This document shows positions 46,267 through 56,111 of a stretch of DNA of 64,000 bases, one piece after another. Numbering within the stretch: position 1 is the first letter of the stretch; each line of letters begins with the position of its first letter. The stretch comes from Jeotgalibacillus haloalkalitolerans. GTDB lineage: Bacteria; Bacillota; Bacilli; Bacillales; Jeotgalibacillaceae. The stretch is from NCBI RefSeq assembly GCF_034427455.1, contig NZ_JAXQNN010000001.1:620001-684000 (forward strand), given 5' to 3'. A model generated the notes under the pieces. That model did not search any database. It saw nothing but the letters and a program-made list of their open reading frames with translations, and was not told the origin of the DNA. Both the position numbers and the translations under genes were made by a program.

Positions 46267-46911
46267 TTGAAATTTTTCATTGATACAGCAAATATGGATG
46301 AGATCAAAGAAGCACACAGCTGGGGGATTATCGACGGCGTGACAACAAATCCGTCGCTTGTAGCGAAAGAAGGCATTTCGTTCCACGACCGTCTGAAGGA
46401 AATCACCTCACTTGTAGATGGTTCAGTCAGTGCAGAAGTTATTTCTCTTGATGCGGAAGGTATGATCAGAGAAGGAAAAGAGCTGGCTGCAATCGCACCG
46501 AATATCACCGTTAAAGTCCCCATGACACCTGATGGACTGAAGGCAACTGCGGCATTTGCAAAAGAAGGTATTAAAACAAATGTGACGCTGATTTTCAGTG
46601 CAAACCAGGCACTGATGGCAGCGCGTGCGGGTGCATCTTATGTGTCACCTTTCCTTGGCCGTCTTGATGACATTGGTCACGATGGAATGGATCTGATCAG
46701 CACAATTTCTGATATGTTCATTCTGCATGACATTAAATCAGAAATTATCGCGGCATCAATCCGTCATCCGATGCATGTCACCCAGGCTGCGCTAAATGGT
46801 GCGCATATTGCAACATGTCCATCAAAAGTGTTACACCAACTATTTAAACACCCACTAACGGAAGCGGGAATTGAAGCATTTCTTAACGACTGGAATAATC
46901 GCAAATCGTAA
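46267..46911 (+). CDS. tal: Transaldolase / fructose-6-phosphate aldolase family
   Basis: 214 residues from a TTG at 46267 (AAAGGATGGGATC upstream), beginning [13 protein letters not shown]. The short (TalC-type) class I aldolase has the Schiff-base lysine K83 in ITVKVPMT, and GVTTNPSLV. It transfers dihydroxyacetone units in the pentose phosphate pathway. B. subtilis YwjH occupies the same place between fbaA and murA. Confidence 0.93.
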   Translation: MKFFIDTANMDEIKEAHSWGIIDGVTTNPSLVAKEGISFHDRLKEITSLVDGSVSAEVISLDAEGMIREGKELAAIAPNITVKVPMTPDGLKATAAFAKEGIKTNVTLIFSANQALMAARAGASYVSPFLGRLDDIGHDGMDLISTISDMFILHDIKSEIIAASIRHPMHVTQAALNGAHIATCPSKVLHQLFKHPLTEAGIEAFLNDWNNRKS

Positions 46912-46999
46912 AAAATCCTGCTTCCTTCACACATGATTCAGCTGGAAATACACATCATAAAAAGACATAAAAGAGCTGGTTCGGAAGGAGCTTCAATCT

Positions 47000-48286
47000 A
47001 TGGAGAAATTAAAAATTGAAGGGGGCAATCCCCTTAAAGGAAATATTAAAGTCAGTGGTGCGAAAAACAGTGCAGTTGCGCTGATCCCTGCAACAATTCT
47101 TGCAGACACACCAACGACGATTGAAGGTTTACCTGATATATCAGATGTTCATACATTAAAAGCGCTTTTAGAAGAGATTGGCGGAGAAGTTGAATTTGAA
47201 GATGGTGAAATGCGTGTGAACCCTGAAGGTATGGTTGCAATGCCATTACCAAACGGACGCGTGAAAAAGCTCCGTGCCTCTTATTATCTGATGGGTGCGA
47301 TGCTTGGCAAGTTTAAAAAAGCGGCAATCGGTCTGCCAGGTGGATGCTACCTTGGGCCACGTCCAATTGATCAGCATATTAAAGGCTTTGAAGCACTTGG
47401 GGCGACTGTTACAAACGAACAGGGAGCACTGTACCTGCGTGCTGATGAACTGAGAGGTGCCCGTATTTATTTAGACGTTGTAAGTGTAGGTGCTACGATC
47501 AATATTATGCTTGCAGCTGTAAGAGCCAAGGGCCAGACGGTTATTGAAAATGCCGCAAAGGAACCTGAAATCATTGATGTAGCTACACTGTTAAGTAATA
47601 TGGGTGCAAAAATCAAAGGTGCCGGAACAAATGTCATTAGAATTGAAGGTGTAGATGAGCTTCACGGTACGCGTCACACGATTATTCCTGACCGTATTGA
47701 AGCTGGTACATTCATGATTTTAGCGGCGGCAGCAGGGGAAGGTGTGACAATTAATAACGTCATTCCGCTTCATGTCGAATCGCTGATTGCCAAGCTGCGT
47801 GAAATGGGTGTTCCTGTCGAAATCGGTGATGAAGATGTCTACATTGGAAAATCAGAAAGCCTGAATTCAATTGATATCCAGACGCTTGTTTATCCGGGAT
47901 TCCCGACAGATCTCCAGCAGCCGATGACGTCACTGATGACGAAAATTCACGGTACAGCAATGGTGACTGATACGATTTACTCAGCGCGCTTTAAGCATAT
48001 TGACGAATTAAAGCGCATGAACGCAAATATCAAAACTGAAGGACGCGCAGCCATTGTCTACGGTCCGTCCGTTTTACAGGGCGCACGCGTCAAAGCTTCT
48101 GACTTACGGGCAGGAGCTGCACTTGTCATCGCAGGCTTAATGGCTGAGGGTATTACTGAAGTTACTGGACTTGAGCACATTGACCGCGGATACAGTGATT
48201 TGATTGAGAAACTATCAGGTCTTGGTGCAGTGATCTGGCGTGAAGAAATGTCAGCAGAAGAACTTGAGCAGGTGAATAACGCTTAA
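47000..48286 (+). CDS. murA: UDP-N-acetylglucosamine 1-carboxyvinyltransferase
   Basis: 428 residues, two inside-out alpha/beta domains. The fosfomycin-reactive cysteine is present at C116 in [14 protein letters not shown]22-N23 of GAKNSA bind substrate. It adds enolpyruvate from PEP to UDP-GlcNAc, the first committed step of peptidoglycan synthesis. In position it corresponds to B. subtilis murAB (murZ), a second MurA being expected elsewhere. GGAAGGAGCTTC precedes the ATG. Confidence 0.97.
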   Translation: MEKLKIEGGNPLKGNIKVSGAKNSAVALIPATILADTPTTIEGLPDISDVHTLKALLEEIGGEVEFEDGEMRVNPEGMVAMPLPNGRVKKLRASYYLMGAMLGKFKKAAIGLPGGCYLGPRPIDQHIKGFEALGATVTNEQGALYLRADELRGARIYLDVVSVGATINIMLAAVRAKGQTVIENAAKEPEIIDVATLLSNMGAKIKGAGTNVIRIEGVDELHGTRHTIIPDRIEAGTFMILAAAAGEGVTINNVIPLHVESLIAKLREMGVPVEIGDEDVYIGKSESLNSIDIQTLVYPGFPTDLQQPMTSLMTKIHGTAMVTDTIYSARFKHIDELKRMNANIKTEGRAAIVYGPSVLQGARVKASDLRAGAALVIAGLMAEGITEVTGLEHIDRGYSDLIEKLSGLGAVIWREEMSAEELEQVNNA

Positions 48287-48359
48287 TTTCAAATAGTATG
48301 TCATATTAAAAAATAATGTGTTATACTGATTCATGACAAATCACGAGGGGTTGAATGAC

Positions 48360-49322
48360 ATGGAACGCAGTTTATCAATGGAGCTTGTACGGGTTACAGA
48401 AGCAGCAGCATTATCATCAGCAAGATGGATGGGTCGCGGTTTGAAAAATGAAGCAGACGATGCAGCAACGACTGCTATGCGCGATGTATTCGATACGATT
48501 CCGATGAAGGGTACAGTGGTCATCGGTGAAGGTGAAATGGATGAAGCACCAATGCTTTATATTGGTGAAAAACTTGGTACAGGCTATGGTCCCCGCCTTG
48601 ATGTAGCAGTTGATCCGCTGGAAGGCACGAACATTGTCGCTTCAGGCGGCTGGAATGCACTTGCGGTTCTCGCAGTTGCGGATCATGGGAACTTACTAAA
48701 CGCACCTGACATGTATATGGATAAAATTGCAGTCGGGCCGGAAGCAGTAGGCTGTATTGATATTAATGCACCGGTCATTGACAACCTGAGAGCAGTAGCA
48801 AAAGCGAAAAATAAGGACATTGAAGATGTGGTTGCGACGATTTTAAATCGTGAGCGACATGCGAAAATTATCGAAGAGCTGCGTGCAGCAGGTGCCCGCA
48901 TCAAGCTGATTGGTGATGGAGACGTTGCAGGCGCAATTAATACAGCGTTCGATACGACCGGTGTAGACATTCTTTTCGGATCAGGCGGAGCGCCAGAAGG
49001 TGTAATCGCTGCAGTTGGACTAAAGTGTCTGGGCGGTGAAATCCAGGGGCGCCTGCTTCCGCAAAATGAAGAAGAAGCAGAACGCTGTAAAGCAATGAAC
49101 ATTGATGTCAGCCAGGTCCTGCGTATGGAAGACCTCGTCCGCGGTGACGATGCAATCTTTGCAGCAACTGGTGTGACAGATGGCGAACTCCTTAAAGGCG
49201 TTCAGTTCAAAGGTACATACGGAGAAACCGATTCTCTCGTTATGCGTGCAAAATCCGGCACTGTTCGCTTCATCAAAGGCACACACAGCCTGAAAAAGAA
49301 GCCGAACCTTGTCATGAAGTAA
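48360..49322 (+). CDS. glpX: Class II fructose-1,6-bisphosphatase
   Basis: 320 residues from the ATG at 48360 (GAGGGGTTGAATGAC upstream; an earlier in-frame ATG at 48333 is poorly placed). The metal-binding [11 protein letters not shown] and DPLEGTN motifs of the lithium-sensitive phosphatase fold are present. It hydrolyses fructose-1,6-bisphosphate in gluconeogenesis. Order murA-glpX-rho is conserved. A weak terminator follows. Confidence 0.95.
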   Translation: MERSLSMELVRVTEAAALSSARWMGRGLKNEADDAATTAMRDVFDTIPMKGTVVIGEGEMDEAPMLYIGEKLGTGYGPRLDVAVDPLEGTNIVASGGWNALAVLAVADHGNLLNAPDMYMDKIAVGPEAVGCIDINAPVIDNLRAVAKAKNKDIEDVVATILNRERHAKIIEELRAAGARIKLIGDGDVAGAINTAFDTTGVDILFGSGGAPEGVIAAVGLKCLGGEIQGRLLPQNEEEAERCKAMNIDVSQVLRMEDLVRGDDAIFAATGVTDGELLKGVQFKGTYGETDSLVMRAKSGTVRFIKGTHSLKKKPNLVMK

Positions 49323-49332
49323 TAGTCGAAAG

Positions 49333-49359
49333 CTCCGGGATGAAAACCTGGAGTTTTTT
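49333..49359 (+). terminator. Probable terminator of glpX
   Basis: CTCCGGG pairs with CCTGGAG (one mismatch), followed by TTTTTT. Confidence 0.7.
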
Positions 49360-49379
49360 CGTTGGGTATAGTAGTAACC

Positions 49380-49512
49380 GCAATTTCTCTCCGTTCAGGA
49401 CTTCGCTTTCCGCGGACGAACGCTCAGGCCAGGCAGAAAACCACTGCCTTCCAGGGTCTTTCACGATCGTTTTTTTACGCAAGAGTCTTCGTCCTGAACT
49501 CCGAGAAATTGC
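49380..49512 (-). repeat. Hairpin element 13 (minus orientation), upstream of rho
   Basis: Two perfect stems: GCAATTTCTC (49380-49389)/GAGAAATTGC (49503-49512) and GTTCAGGAC (49393-49401)/GTCCTGAAC (49491-49499). These arms share no sequence with those of element 11, although the cores are alike. Confidence 0.88.
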
Positions 49513-49552
49513 TCAGGTTGGCTTTTCAATAACTATTAGTTTTGATCCATTG

Positions 49553-49686
49553 AAAGCGTTGATTAGAGTGGAAGGGGGCGACTCCGGGACGAGTAGCGGG
49601 AAGCTGAGACCCCGCAAGGCTTGCCTGAGGAGGCTCAGCAACCGCCGTCCGGAAAGCGTCCCCCTGAAACGGAAATCATAAGCGGT
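49553..49686 (+). repeat. Hairpin element 14 (type 2 core), upstream of rho
   Basis: A close relative of element 7: AAGCGTTGATTAGAGT at the left, AAATCATAAGCGG at the right. The T49569-A49669 pair replaces C-G of element 7. The sequence from here to rho (49687-49864) holds nothing else I can name. Confidence 0.86.
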
Positions 49687-49864
49687 TACACAAGTACTCA
49701 CCAGCCGACAATTTTCATCGTTGATTGTGCGGATAAATAAGAGTAGAATAATGATTGACTTCAGCTACACAACCTCTATTTCAACCAGTTTTCCTCACAA
49801 ACATTTTTCAAGCACAATAGATTTGCTGAAGAAGCATTTAAAATAACAGAAGTGGGTGTCCTTT

Positions 49865-51139
49865 ATGGAAGAATTAAAAATGTCGTCACTCGACAATATG
49901 AAATTAAAAGAATTATATGAGCTCGCAAAAGAGTATCGTGTATCGTATTACAGCAAGCTGACGAAAAAGGAATTAATTTTTGCAATCCTTAAATCACGTG
50001 CTGAACAGGAAGGCTATTTCTTTATGGAAGGCGTACTTGAAGTCATTCAGTCTGAAGGCTTCGGCTTCCTGCGACCGATCAACTACTCACCAAGCTCTGA
50101 GGATATTTATATTTCAGCCTCACAGATCCGCCGTTTTGACCTGAGAAATGGTGATAAAGTTTCCGGTAAAGTAAGACCGCCGAAAGAAAATGAGCGTTAT
50201 TTCGGATTATTGCATGTTGAAGCAGTGAACGGGGAAGATCCTGAAACATCAAAAGAGCGTGTGCATTTCCCTGCACTGACGCCTTTATATCCTGATCGTC
50301 AAATTAAGCTTGAAAACCAGCCGCGCCAGCTATCAACACGTATTATGGACCTGGTGTCACCGGTTGGTTTTGGTCAACGTGGATTAATCGTTGCCCCTCC
50401 AAAAGCAGGTAAGACGATGCTGATGAAAGAAATTGCTAACTCCATTACAACAAATCATCCTGAAGCTGAACTGATTGTCCTGCTGATCGATGAACGTCCT
50501 GAGGAAGTAACGGATATTGAACGTTCTGTTGATGCTGATGTTGTCAGCTCAACATTTGATGAAGTGCCGGAAAATCATATTAAAGTTGCAGAGCTTGTTC
50601 TTGAACGTGCCATGCGTTTAGTTGAGCATAAGCGTGACGTGGTCATTCTGATGGATAGCATTACACGTCTGGCACGTGCTTATAACCTGGTAATTCCGCC
50701 AAGCGGCCGTACGCTCTCAGGTGGTATTGACCCGGCTGCGTTCCACCGTCCAAAGCGTTTCTTCGGAGCTGCGCGTAACATTGAAGAAGGCGGAAGCTTA
50801 ACGATCCTTGCAACAGCACTGGTTGATACAGGATCACGTATGGATGAAGTCATCTATGAAGAGTTTAAAGGAACAGGTAACATGGAGCTTCACCTGGACC
50901 GCAGCATGGCAGAGCGCCGTATCTTCCCTGCAATTGACGTCCGCCGCAGCGGTACGCGTAAAGAAGAACTGCTCGTTACAAAAGACCATCTTGATAAACT
51001 TTGGGCGATCCGCCGCGCATTGTCAGATTCACATGACTTCGGCGAGCGTCTCGTTCGCAAAATCCGTCAGACAAAGACGAACCAGGAGTTCTTTGAAAAC
51101 CTGACAGAAGAAATGAAATCAAGCGGGCGTAAGTCGTAA
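49865..51139 (+). CDS. rho: Transcription termination factor Rho
   Basis: 424 residues from the ATG at 49865 (AGTGGGTG upstream; a GTG at 49856 is also in frame). The N-terminal helical and cold-shock-like RNA-binding domains (1-125) include [14 protein letters not shown]; the ATPase domain has Walker A PPKAGKT ending K183-T184, Walker [11 protein letters not shown], and the late [11 protein letters not shown]. It is a hexameric RNA helicase that ends untranslated transcripts. In B. subtilis it also affects sporulation timing. Confidence 0.97.
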   Translation: MEELKMSSLDNMKLKELYELAKEYRVSYYSKLTKKELIFAILKSRAEQEGYFFMEGVLEVIQSEGFGFLRPINYSPSSEDIYISASQIRRFDLRNGDKVSGKVRPPKENERYFGLLHVEAVNGEDPETSKERVHFPALTPLYPDRQIKLENQPRQLSTRIMDLVSPVGFGQRGLIVAPPKAGKTMLMKEIANSITTNHPEAELIVLLIDERPEEVTDIERSVDADVVSSTFDEVPENHIKVAELVLERAMRLVEHKRDVVILMDSITRLARAYNLVIPPSGRTLSGGIDPAAFHRPKRFFGAARNIEEGGSLTILATALVDTGSRMDEVIYEEFKGTGNMELHLDRSMAERRIFPAIDVRRSGTRKEELLVTKDHLDKLWAIRRALSDSHDFGERLVRKIRQTKTNQEFFENLTEEMKSSGRKS

Positions 51140-51178
51140 GAAATAAAGTCTTAGAATAAAGTAAGTGATTTTATAACC

Positions 51179-51300
51179 GTTGCACTGCGCTTCAGGCGGA
51201 CGCTTTCCGGACGGAGGTTGCTGAGCCTCCTCAGGCAAGCCTTGCGGGGTCTCAGCTTCCCTCTAATCGTCCCGGAGTCGCCGCCTTACGCTCCGTTTCA
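51179..51300 (-). repeat. Hairpin element 15 (minus orientation, type 2 core), upstream of rpmE
   Basis: CAGGCGGAC pairs with the GTCGCCGCCTTA side; the core CGGACGGAGGTTGCTGAGCC is type 2 reversed. The outer arms pair less well than in other copies. Confidence 0.8.
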
Positions 51301-51354
51301 CTAAGTAGTGATCAGAAGATTTGGTTATGATCTTTTATGTCACAATCACACTCA

Positions 51355-51482
51355 GCTGTTGGTTGGAGTGGAGGGCGGAGACTCCCGCCCCAGGAAGGGA
51401 CAGGTGAGACCATGCATGCGAAGCATGTAGGGGCTCACCGCCCGGGGGCAGGAAAGCGCAGCCCTCCACGGAAACCAGCAGC
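51355..51482 (+). repeat. Hairpin element 16 (type 1 core), upstream of rpmE
   Basis: GCTGTTGGTT (51355-51364) pairs with AACCAGCAGC (51473-51482) with one G-U; GTGGAGGGC pairs perfectly with GCCCTCCAC. The apical stem is CATGC-GAA-GCATG, distinct from elements 1, 3 and 5. The sequence 51140-51638 otherwise holds no gene. Confidence 0.87.
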
Positions 51483-51638
51483 GTTTTTTAAAGCAAACAA
51501 TTTTCAAAAACAAGGTTGCTACACTCAATTCACCCTGCTATAATGTAAGCAGTGTGCTTGAAACATATCTGGCACCGTGCTAGTATGTAAGATACTTACT
51601 CTGTTCCAGATGGTTCAGGGCGGAAGGAGATGACTGAG

Positions 51639-51839
51639 ATGAAAACTGATATTCATCCAAATTACAAAGCTGCAAAGGTAACTTGTACTTGCGGTAATGA
51701 ATTTGAAACAGGTTCTGTTAAGGAAGACATTCGTATCGAGGTTTGCTCGGAATGCCATCCATTCTACACAGGACGTCAGAAGTTCGCAGCAGCGGACGGC
51801 CGTGTTGATCGCTTCAACAAAAAATACGGTCTTAAGTAA
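51639..51839 (+). CDS. rpmE: 50S ribosomal protein L31 (zinc-binding form)
   Basis: 66 residues from the ATG at 51639, because GGAAGGAG is 10 bp upstream of it and only 1 bp from the in-frame ATG at 51630. The sequence [16 protein letters not shown] is L31, and CTCG plus CSECH give the four-cysteine zinc site of the C+ form. Ends FNKKYGLK as in B. subtilis. Confidence 0.97.
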   Translation: MKTDIHPNYKAAKVTCTCGNEFETGSVKEDIRIEVCSECHPFYTGRQKFAAADGRVDRFNKKYGLK

Positions 51840-51853
51840 TTTTCGTAAATCAA

Positions 51854-51887
51854 AACAGGCGAGAATCAAATTCTTGCCTGTTTTTTT
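51854..51887 (+). terminator. Rho-independent terminator of rpmE
   Basis: AACAGGCGAGAAT pairs with ATTCTTGCCTGTT around CAA, followed by seven T. Confidence 0.92.
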
Positions 51888-51936
51888 ACGGTTAAATTCG
51901 CCAATTAAGGAAATAAAACAACAGATTCAGTCAAAT

Positions 51937-51963
51937 CGCCTCTTGAACGAAGAGGTGTTTTTC
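51937..51963 (+). terminator. Second hairpin after rpmE
   Basis: CGCCTCTT-GAACG-AAGAGGTG followed by TTTTTC. It may be a backup terminator or part of the tdk leader; the remaining bases to 52141 hold nothing else recognisable. Confidence 0.65.
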
Positions 51964-52141
51964 AATAGACTTAAACCATATTGCAATGATAGATATTGTT
52001 CTTAAAAACACGACAAAGTGTTTATGAAATATGTAACGTATAAGCCACATTCAGCTGACCCACGTAAAGGGGCAGCGTTACAGAAGAAAATTATGCTTTT
52101 ACATAAGCGTACTGTAAACGACCAAAGGAGCTGAAGGAAAC

Positions 52142-52744
52142 GTGTATGTAATGAAACAGACGGGCTGGGTGGAAGTGATTTGCGGAAGTATGTTTTCCGG
52201 AAAATCAGAAGAACTGATCAGACGCGTAAGACGCGCACAATTTGCAAGACAGCACATTTTAGTATTTAAACCAAAACTCGACGATCGCTATAGTGAAGAA
52301 GCCATTGTTTCCCATAATGGAGCATCTGTCATCGCCGTACCTGTTGAGCATTCTTCAGAAATTCTTGAACAGGTAACCGAGCAGGCAGATCTGATCGCAA
52401 TCGATGAAGTTCAGTTTTTTGATGAAGGCGTAGTAGATGTCATCACAAAGCTTGCTGATCAGGGATTCAGAGTGATCACAGCGGGTCTTGATCAGGATTT
52501 CCGAGGCGAGCCTTTTGGTCCGGTTCCACACCTGATGTCACTTGCTGAACAGGTAACGAAGCTCCAGGCAGTATGTGCAGTTTGCGGATCGCCGGCAAGC
52601 AGAACGCAGCGTCTGATCGAAGGACGTCCTGCAGGTTATGATGACCCGGTTATTTTAGTCGGTGCATCAGAAGCATACGAACCACGCTGCCGCCACCATC
52701 ACGAAGTGCCCAAGGGCGTAACCGTCTCATCTGAAAAAGTTTAA
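52142..52744 (+). CDS. tdk: Thymidine kinase
   Basis: 200 residues from a GTG at 52142, giving [21 protein letters not shown] like B. subtilis Tdk (MYIMKQSGW). Walker [17 protein letters not shown] and FRGEPFGPV are characteristic, with a zinc ribbon CAVCG...CRHHHEV. It phosphorylates thymidine for salvage. AAAGGAG lies 11 bp upstream. Order rpmE-tdk-prfA is conserved. Confidence 0.95.
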   Translation: MYVMKQTGWVEVICGSMFSGKSEELIRRVRRAQFARQHILVFKPKLDDRYSEEAIVSHNGASVIAVPVEHSSEILEQVTEQADLIAIDEVQFFDEGVVDVITKLADQGFRVITAGLDQDFRGEPFGPVPHLMSLAEQVTKLQAVCAVCGSPASRTQRLIEGRPAGYDDPVILVGASEAYEPRCRHHHEVPKGVTVSSEKV

Positions 52745-52762
52745 CTTATAACGTTTTGGATA

Positions 52763-52808
52763 GAGAATCATTTTCTTCATATTCTTATTGGAGAGAGTGA
52801 TTCTTTTT
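52763..52808 (+). terminator. Rho-independent terminator of tdk
   Basis: AGAATCATTTTC pairs with GAGAGTGATTCT (G-U pairs included), followed by TTTTT. Confidence 0.75.
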
Positions 52809-52816
52809 AAATGGCG

Positions 52817-52960
52817 CAGTAAATGAATATAAGATTTGTGGCAGAGGAAGGCAGGGACTCCAGTGGCGGAAAAGGAAAGGTGAGACCATACATGGCACAG
52901 AGGGGCTCACCGCCCGGCAGCGGAAAGCTTCTGCCTGGAGCTGCCACAAACCGTTTACTG
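52817..52960 (+). repeat. Hairpin element 17 (type 1 core), upstream of prfA
   Basis: CAGTAAA (52817-52823) pairs with TTTACTG (52954-52960), and TTTGTGGCAG (52835-52844) with CTGCCACAAA (52941-52950). It begins 9 bp after the tdk terminator and ends 65 bp before prfA. Confidence 0.87.
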
Positions 52961-53025
52961 AGAAGCTGATTTCAGTTGTGAGACACCCCGCCATCGGCTA
53001 TACTAACTAAAGAGGTGAAGATATC

Positions 53026-54105
53026 ATGTTTGATCGATTACAAGCGGTAGAAGACCGCTATGATAAATTAAATGAACTGCTCAGCGACCCTGAGATCGTC
53101 AATGATACAAATAAACTGCGTGAATACTCAAAAGAGCAATCAGACCTGTCTGAAACAGTTGAGACGTATCGCCGTTATAAAGAAGTATTCGAGCAGCACA
53201 AAGATGCAAAAGAAATGCTGAATGAAAAGCTCGACGCTGATATGCGTGACATGGTAAAAGAAGAAGTAAGTGAGCTTTCTGCTGAAATTGAAGCACTTGA
53301 AGAAAAGCTGCACGTGCTCCTTTTACCAAAAGATCCGAATGATGATAAGAACGTAATCATGGAAGTCCGTGGTGCAGCCGGTGGAGATGAGGCTGCTTTA
53401 TTTGCCGGTGACCTTTACCGTATGTACAGCCGTTACGCTGAATCTCAAGGCTGGAAAATTGAAGTGATGGATGCCAGCACAACAGGGGTTGGCGGATATA
53501 AAGAGATCACTTTTATGATCAATGGAACCGGTGCTTATTCCAAAATGAAATACGAAAACGGTGCACATCGCGTACAGCGTGTTCCTGAAACAGAATCAGG
53601 CGGCCGGATTCATACGTCAACTGCGACTGTTGCGTGTCTTCCTGAAGTAGAGGATGTGGAAGTGGATATTCATGAAAAAGATATCCGTGTTGATACATTT
53701 GCTTCAAGTGGTCCGGGTGGACAGTCGGTTAATACAACGATGTCAGCAGTACGCCTGACACACGTTCCAACCGGTGTAGTTGTGTCCATGCAGGATGAAA
53801 AATCACAGATTAAAAATAAAGAAAAAGCGATGAAGATTCTGCGTGCGCGTATTTATGATAAGTTCGAACAGGAAGCACGTGCTGAATACGATGCTGTCCG
53901 TAAGTCAGCTGTTGGTACAGGTGACCGCTCAGAGCGTATCCGCACATACAATTTCCCGCAAAACCGTGTAACGGATCACCGCATCGGCTTAACGATCCAG
54001 AAGCTCGATCAGATCCTTCAGGGTAAAATGGATGAAATTATTGAGGCGCTTATTTTAGAAGAACAATCTGCTAAAATGGAAGCGATGAATAATGGAGAAG
54101 CTTAA
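53026..54105 (+). CDS. prfA: Peptide chain release factor 1
   Basis: 359 residues. The GGQ catalytic motif is at 231-233 in [12 protein letters not shown]; the stop-codon-reading region and coiled N-terminal domain 1 are present. It recognises UAA and UAG and releases the nascent peptide. AAAGAGGTGAAG precedes the ATG. prmC, which methylates the GGQ glutamine, follows at once. Confidence 0.97.
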   Translation: MFDRLQAVEDRYDKLNELLSDPEIVNDTNKLREYSKEQSDLSETVETYRRYKEVFEQHKDAKEMLNEKLDADMRDMVKEEVSELSAEIEALEEKLHVLLLPKDPNDDKNVIMEVRGAAGGDEAALFAGDLYRMYSRYAESQGWKIEVMDASTTGVGGYKEITFMINGTGAYSKMKYENGAHRVQRVPETESGGRIHTSTATVACLPEVEDVEVDIHEKDIRVDTFASSGPGGQSVNTTMSAVRLTHVPTGVVVSMQDEKSQIKNKEKAMKILRARIYDKFEQEARAEYDAVRKSAVGTGDRSERIRTYNFPQNRVTDHRIGLTIQKLDQILQGKMDEIIEALILEEQSAKMEAMNNGEA

Positions 54106-54106
54106 A

Positions 54107-54973
54107 ATGTACGAGGCCCTTAATTGGGCTTCTTCTTATTTAGAGGATCATGACCGCGAAGCGCACGCGGCCGAATTATTATTGAGACATATCACGGGAC
54201 TTGACCGGCACAAATTTTTTATGGAACTGAGAGAACTTCTGTCTGATGACCAGCTGGAGGCTTTTAAAAAAGCTGTCGAAAAACATGTCGAAGGTGTACC
54301 AGTACAGCATTTGATGGGTTATGAAGAATTTTACGGAAGACGCTTTGCGGTAAATGGCGACGTCCTGATTCCACGGCCGGAAACAGAAGAACTGATCTTT
54401 TATATGTTTGAAAGAACAGATCGTATCTTTGATAAAAGAGAAAACATTCAGGCGCTGGACGTTGGCACAGGGAGCGGTGTAATTGGTGTAACGATGAAGC
54501 TTGAACGCCCGGACTGGGAGGTCACAGCAACAGACTTATCACCGGCAGCACTTCACACAGCTAAAAAGAATGCCGCCTCAAATGCCGCCAATATCGAATT
54601 TTTAGAAGGTGACCTGCTTCAGCCGCTTGAAGGAAAAAAGTTTGATGTTTTTCTATCAAACCCGCCGTACATTCCTTACAGCGATATCAGTTCAATGTCA
54701 GAAGTCGTCACAGATCACGAGCCTCACTCCGCACTTTTTGCTGATGAAGAAGGACTGATCCTCTACAGAAAAATGAGCGAACAGCTTCCGGCAGTCATGA
54801 ACAGACCCGGTCTCATCGGCTTCGAAGTCGGAGCAGGTCAGGGAGAAACCGTCGCCGCTTTACTGAAAAAAGCATTTCCTGATGATGAAACTGAAGTGAT
54901 TTATGATATTAACGGGAAAGATAGAATGGTATTTTGTGAGTTACTCAATCATACCTCTGATAAAGATTGCTGA
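54107..54973 (+). CDS. prmC: Release factor glutamine methyltransferase
   Basis: 288 residues from the ATG at 54107 (GGAG 9 bp upstream, inside prfA; an in-frame ATG at 54092 would overlap prfA). The N-terminal helical domain is followed by the methyltransferase domain with DVGTGSGVIG and the glutamine-binding NPPY at 185-188. It methylates the GGQ glutamine of RF1/RF2. Its last codon and stop lie inside the left arm of hairpin element 18. Confidence 0.95.
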   Translation: MYEALNWASSYLEDHDREAHAAELLLRHITGLDRHKFFMELRELLSDDQLEAFKKAVEKHVEGVPVQHLMGYEEFYGRRFAVNGDVLIPRPETEELIFYMFERTDRIFDKRENIQALDVGTGSGVIGVTMKLERPDWEVTATDLSPAALHTAKKNAASNAANIEFLEGDLLQPLEGKKFDVFLSNPPYIPYSDISSMSEVVTDHEPHSALFADEEGLILYRKMSEQLPAVMNRPGLIGFEVGAGQGETVAALLKKAFPDDETEVIYDINGKDRMVFCELLNHTSDKDC

Positions 54974-55095
54974 AGGTTCCCGCTTCAGGCGGACGCTTTC
55001 CATTGCCGGGCGGTGAGCCAGCAGGCTTCGCCATGCTCCGTCTCACCTGCCCCTTCCTGCCATAGGAGTCGCCGCCTTACGCGGGAACCTTCAGC
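54969..55095 (-). repeat. Hairpin element 18 (minus orientation), overlapping the prmC stop
   Basis: Perfect 15-bp arms GCTGAAGGTTCCCGC (54969-54983) and GCGGGAACCTTCAGC (55081-55095), the longest here. The TGA stop of prmC (54971-54973) is part of the left arm. Confidence 0.9.
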
Positions 55096-55159
55096 TGTGC
55101 AAGTATGAAAATAATCATTCATAACTCGAGACATATGTAATTAACATTTATTATTCGCA

Positions 55160-55286
55160 GCGTTGATCGAAGTGGAAGGCGGCGACTCCGGGACGATTAG
55201 TGGGAAGGTGAGACCCCGCAGCCGAAGGCGAGGAGGCTCAGCAACCACCGTCCGGAAAGCGTCCGCCTGGAACGGAGATCAAACGC
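55160..55286 (+). repeat. Hairpin element 19 (type 2 core), upstream of spoIIR
   Basis: GCGTTGATC (55160-55168) pairs with GATCAAACGC (55277-55286) with one bulge; AGGCGGCGAC pairs with GTCCGCCT. It ends 81 bp before the spoIIR start. Confidence 0.86.
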
Positions 55287-55367
55287 CAAACTTTTTAATT
55301 CCTATCAATGTTTAAAACTCGCAAATCTCGTCCACAATGCCCTAGTAACAGCAGGGAGGAATGGACG

Positions 55368-55928
55368 ATGATTCAAAAAACAATGATTCTTATACTTTTA
55401 CTAACCATACTCACACCATTTGCAGTATCCGGAGAAGAACAGGAAATCAGAATGCGTGTGATCGGAAATAGTGATACAGCAGAAGATCAATCAGTAAAAG
55501 AAGCGCTCTACCAGTCCGTACAGCCTGAACTGATTCAATTGCTCGGTAATCAGCCTTTAACAAGACAGGAGCTGGCTGATCAATTGACCGTCCATCTTGA
55601 TCAGATCAGACAGATCGTAGAGAAAGCAGCAGGTGTCATTGCACCGGACCAAAAGATATCCACAGCATTTGAACCGCACACATTTCCTGATGGACAAACC
55701 TTTCTGACACTTGTGATTAAGGTCGGAGAGGGAGCGGGAGAAAACTGGTGGTGTACTTTTTTTCCAGAGATGTGCGGTACTGTTACATTAGATGAAGATA
55801 AAAATACCGAATGTGAGAATGACTTATCCCCAGAAAAAAAGGTGTCGAAAACTGAAATGAAGGTAGAGTCATTTATTGTGAACTGGATATCAGATAAATG
55901 GAACCGCTTTAATGAAAAACGGGGATAA
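55368..55928 (+). CDS. spoIIR: Stage II sporulation protein R
   Basis: 186 residues from the ATG at 55368 (GGGAGGAATGGACG upstream). A signal peptide at 1-21 is followed by EIRMRVIGNSDTAEDQSVK, the family hallmark, and GENWWCTFFPEMC near 124-136. It is made in the forespore under sigma-F, secreted into the intermembrane space, and triggers SpoIIGA to process pro-sigma-E in the mother cell. Its own promoter was not identified with confidence. Confidence 0.93.
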   Translation: MIQKTMILILLLTILTPFAVSGEEQEIRMRVIGNSDTAEDQSVKEALYQSVQPELIQLLGNQPLTRQELADQLTVHLDQIRQIVEKAAGVIAPDQKISTAFEPHTFPDGQTFLTLVIKVGEGAGENWWCTFFPEMCGTVTLDEDKNTECENDLSPEKKVSKTEMKVESFIVNWISDKWNRFNEKRG

Positions 55929-55935
55929 CTTTTAC

Positions 55936-56007
55936 TTATTCACAAAGTTGTGCACATTTTCGATGAAGTTATGCACAAACTGTGGATGAAAATGACCTTT
56001 GTGCACA
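55936..56007. promoter_or_regulatory. DnaA-box cluster upstream of ywlC
   Basis: Exact TTATNCACA boxes at 55936-55944 (TTATTCACA) and 55969-55977 (TTATGCACA); one-mismatch boxes TTGTGCACA at 55948 and 55999 and, on the minus strand, TCATCCACA at 55981-55989. A further exact box TTATCCACA lies at 56162-56170 inside ywlC. In B. subtilis a DnaA-binding cluster is known at the ywlB-ywlC intergenic region. Confidence 0.82.
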
Positions 56008-56111
56008 GGAAGTTAAAAATAGTATACTATTATCCAAGACTAAATGTTGATAAACCAGCATGTCGAAAAAAATCAAAATAAATCTAAAAAGTAATTTGAG
56101 AGGTGATTCAC

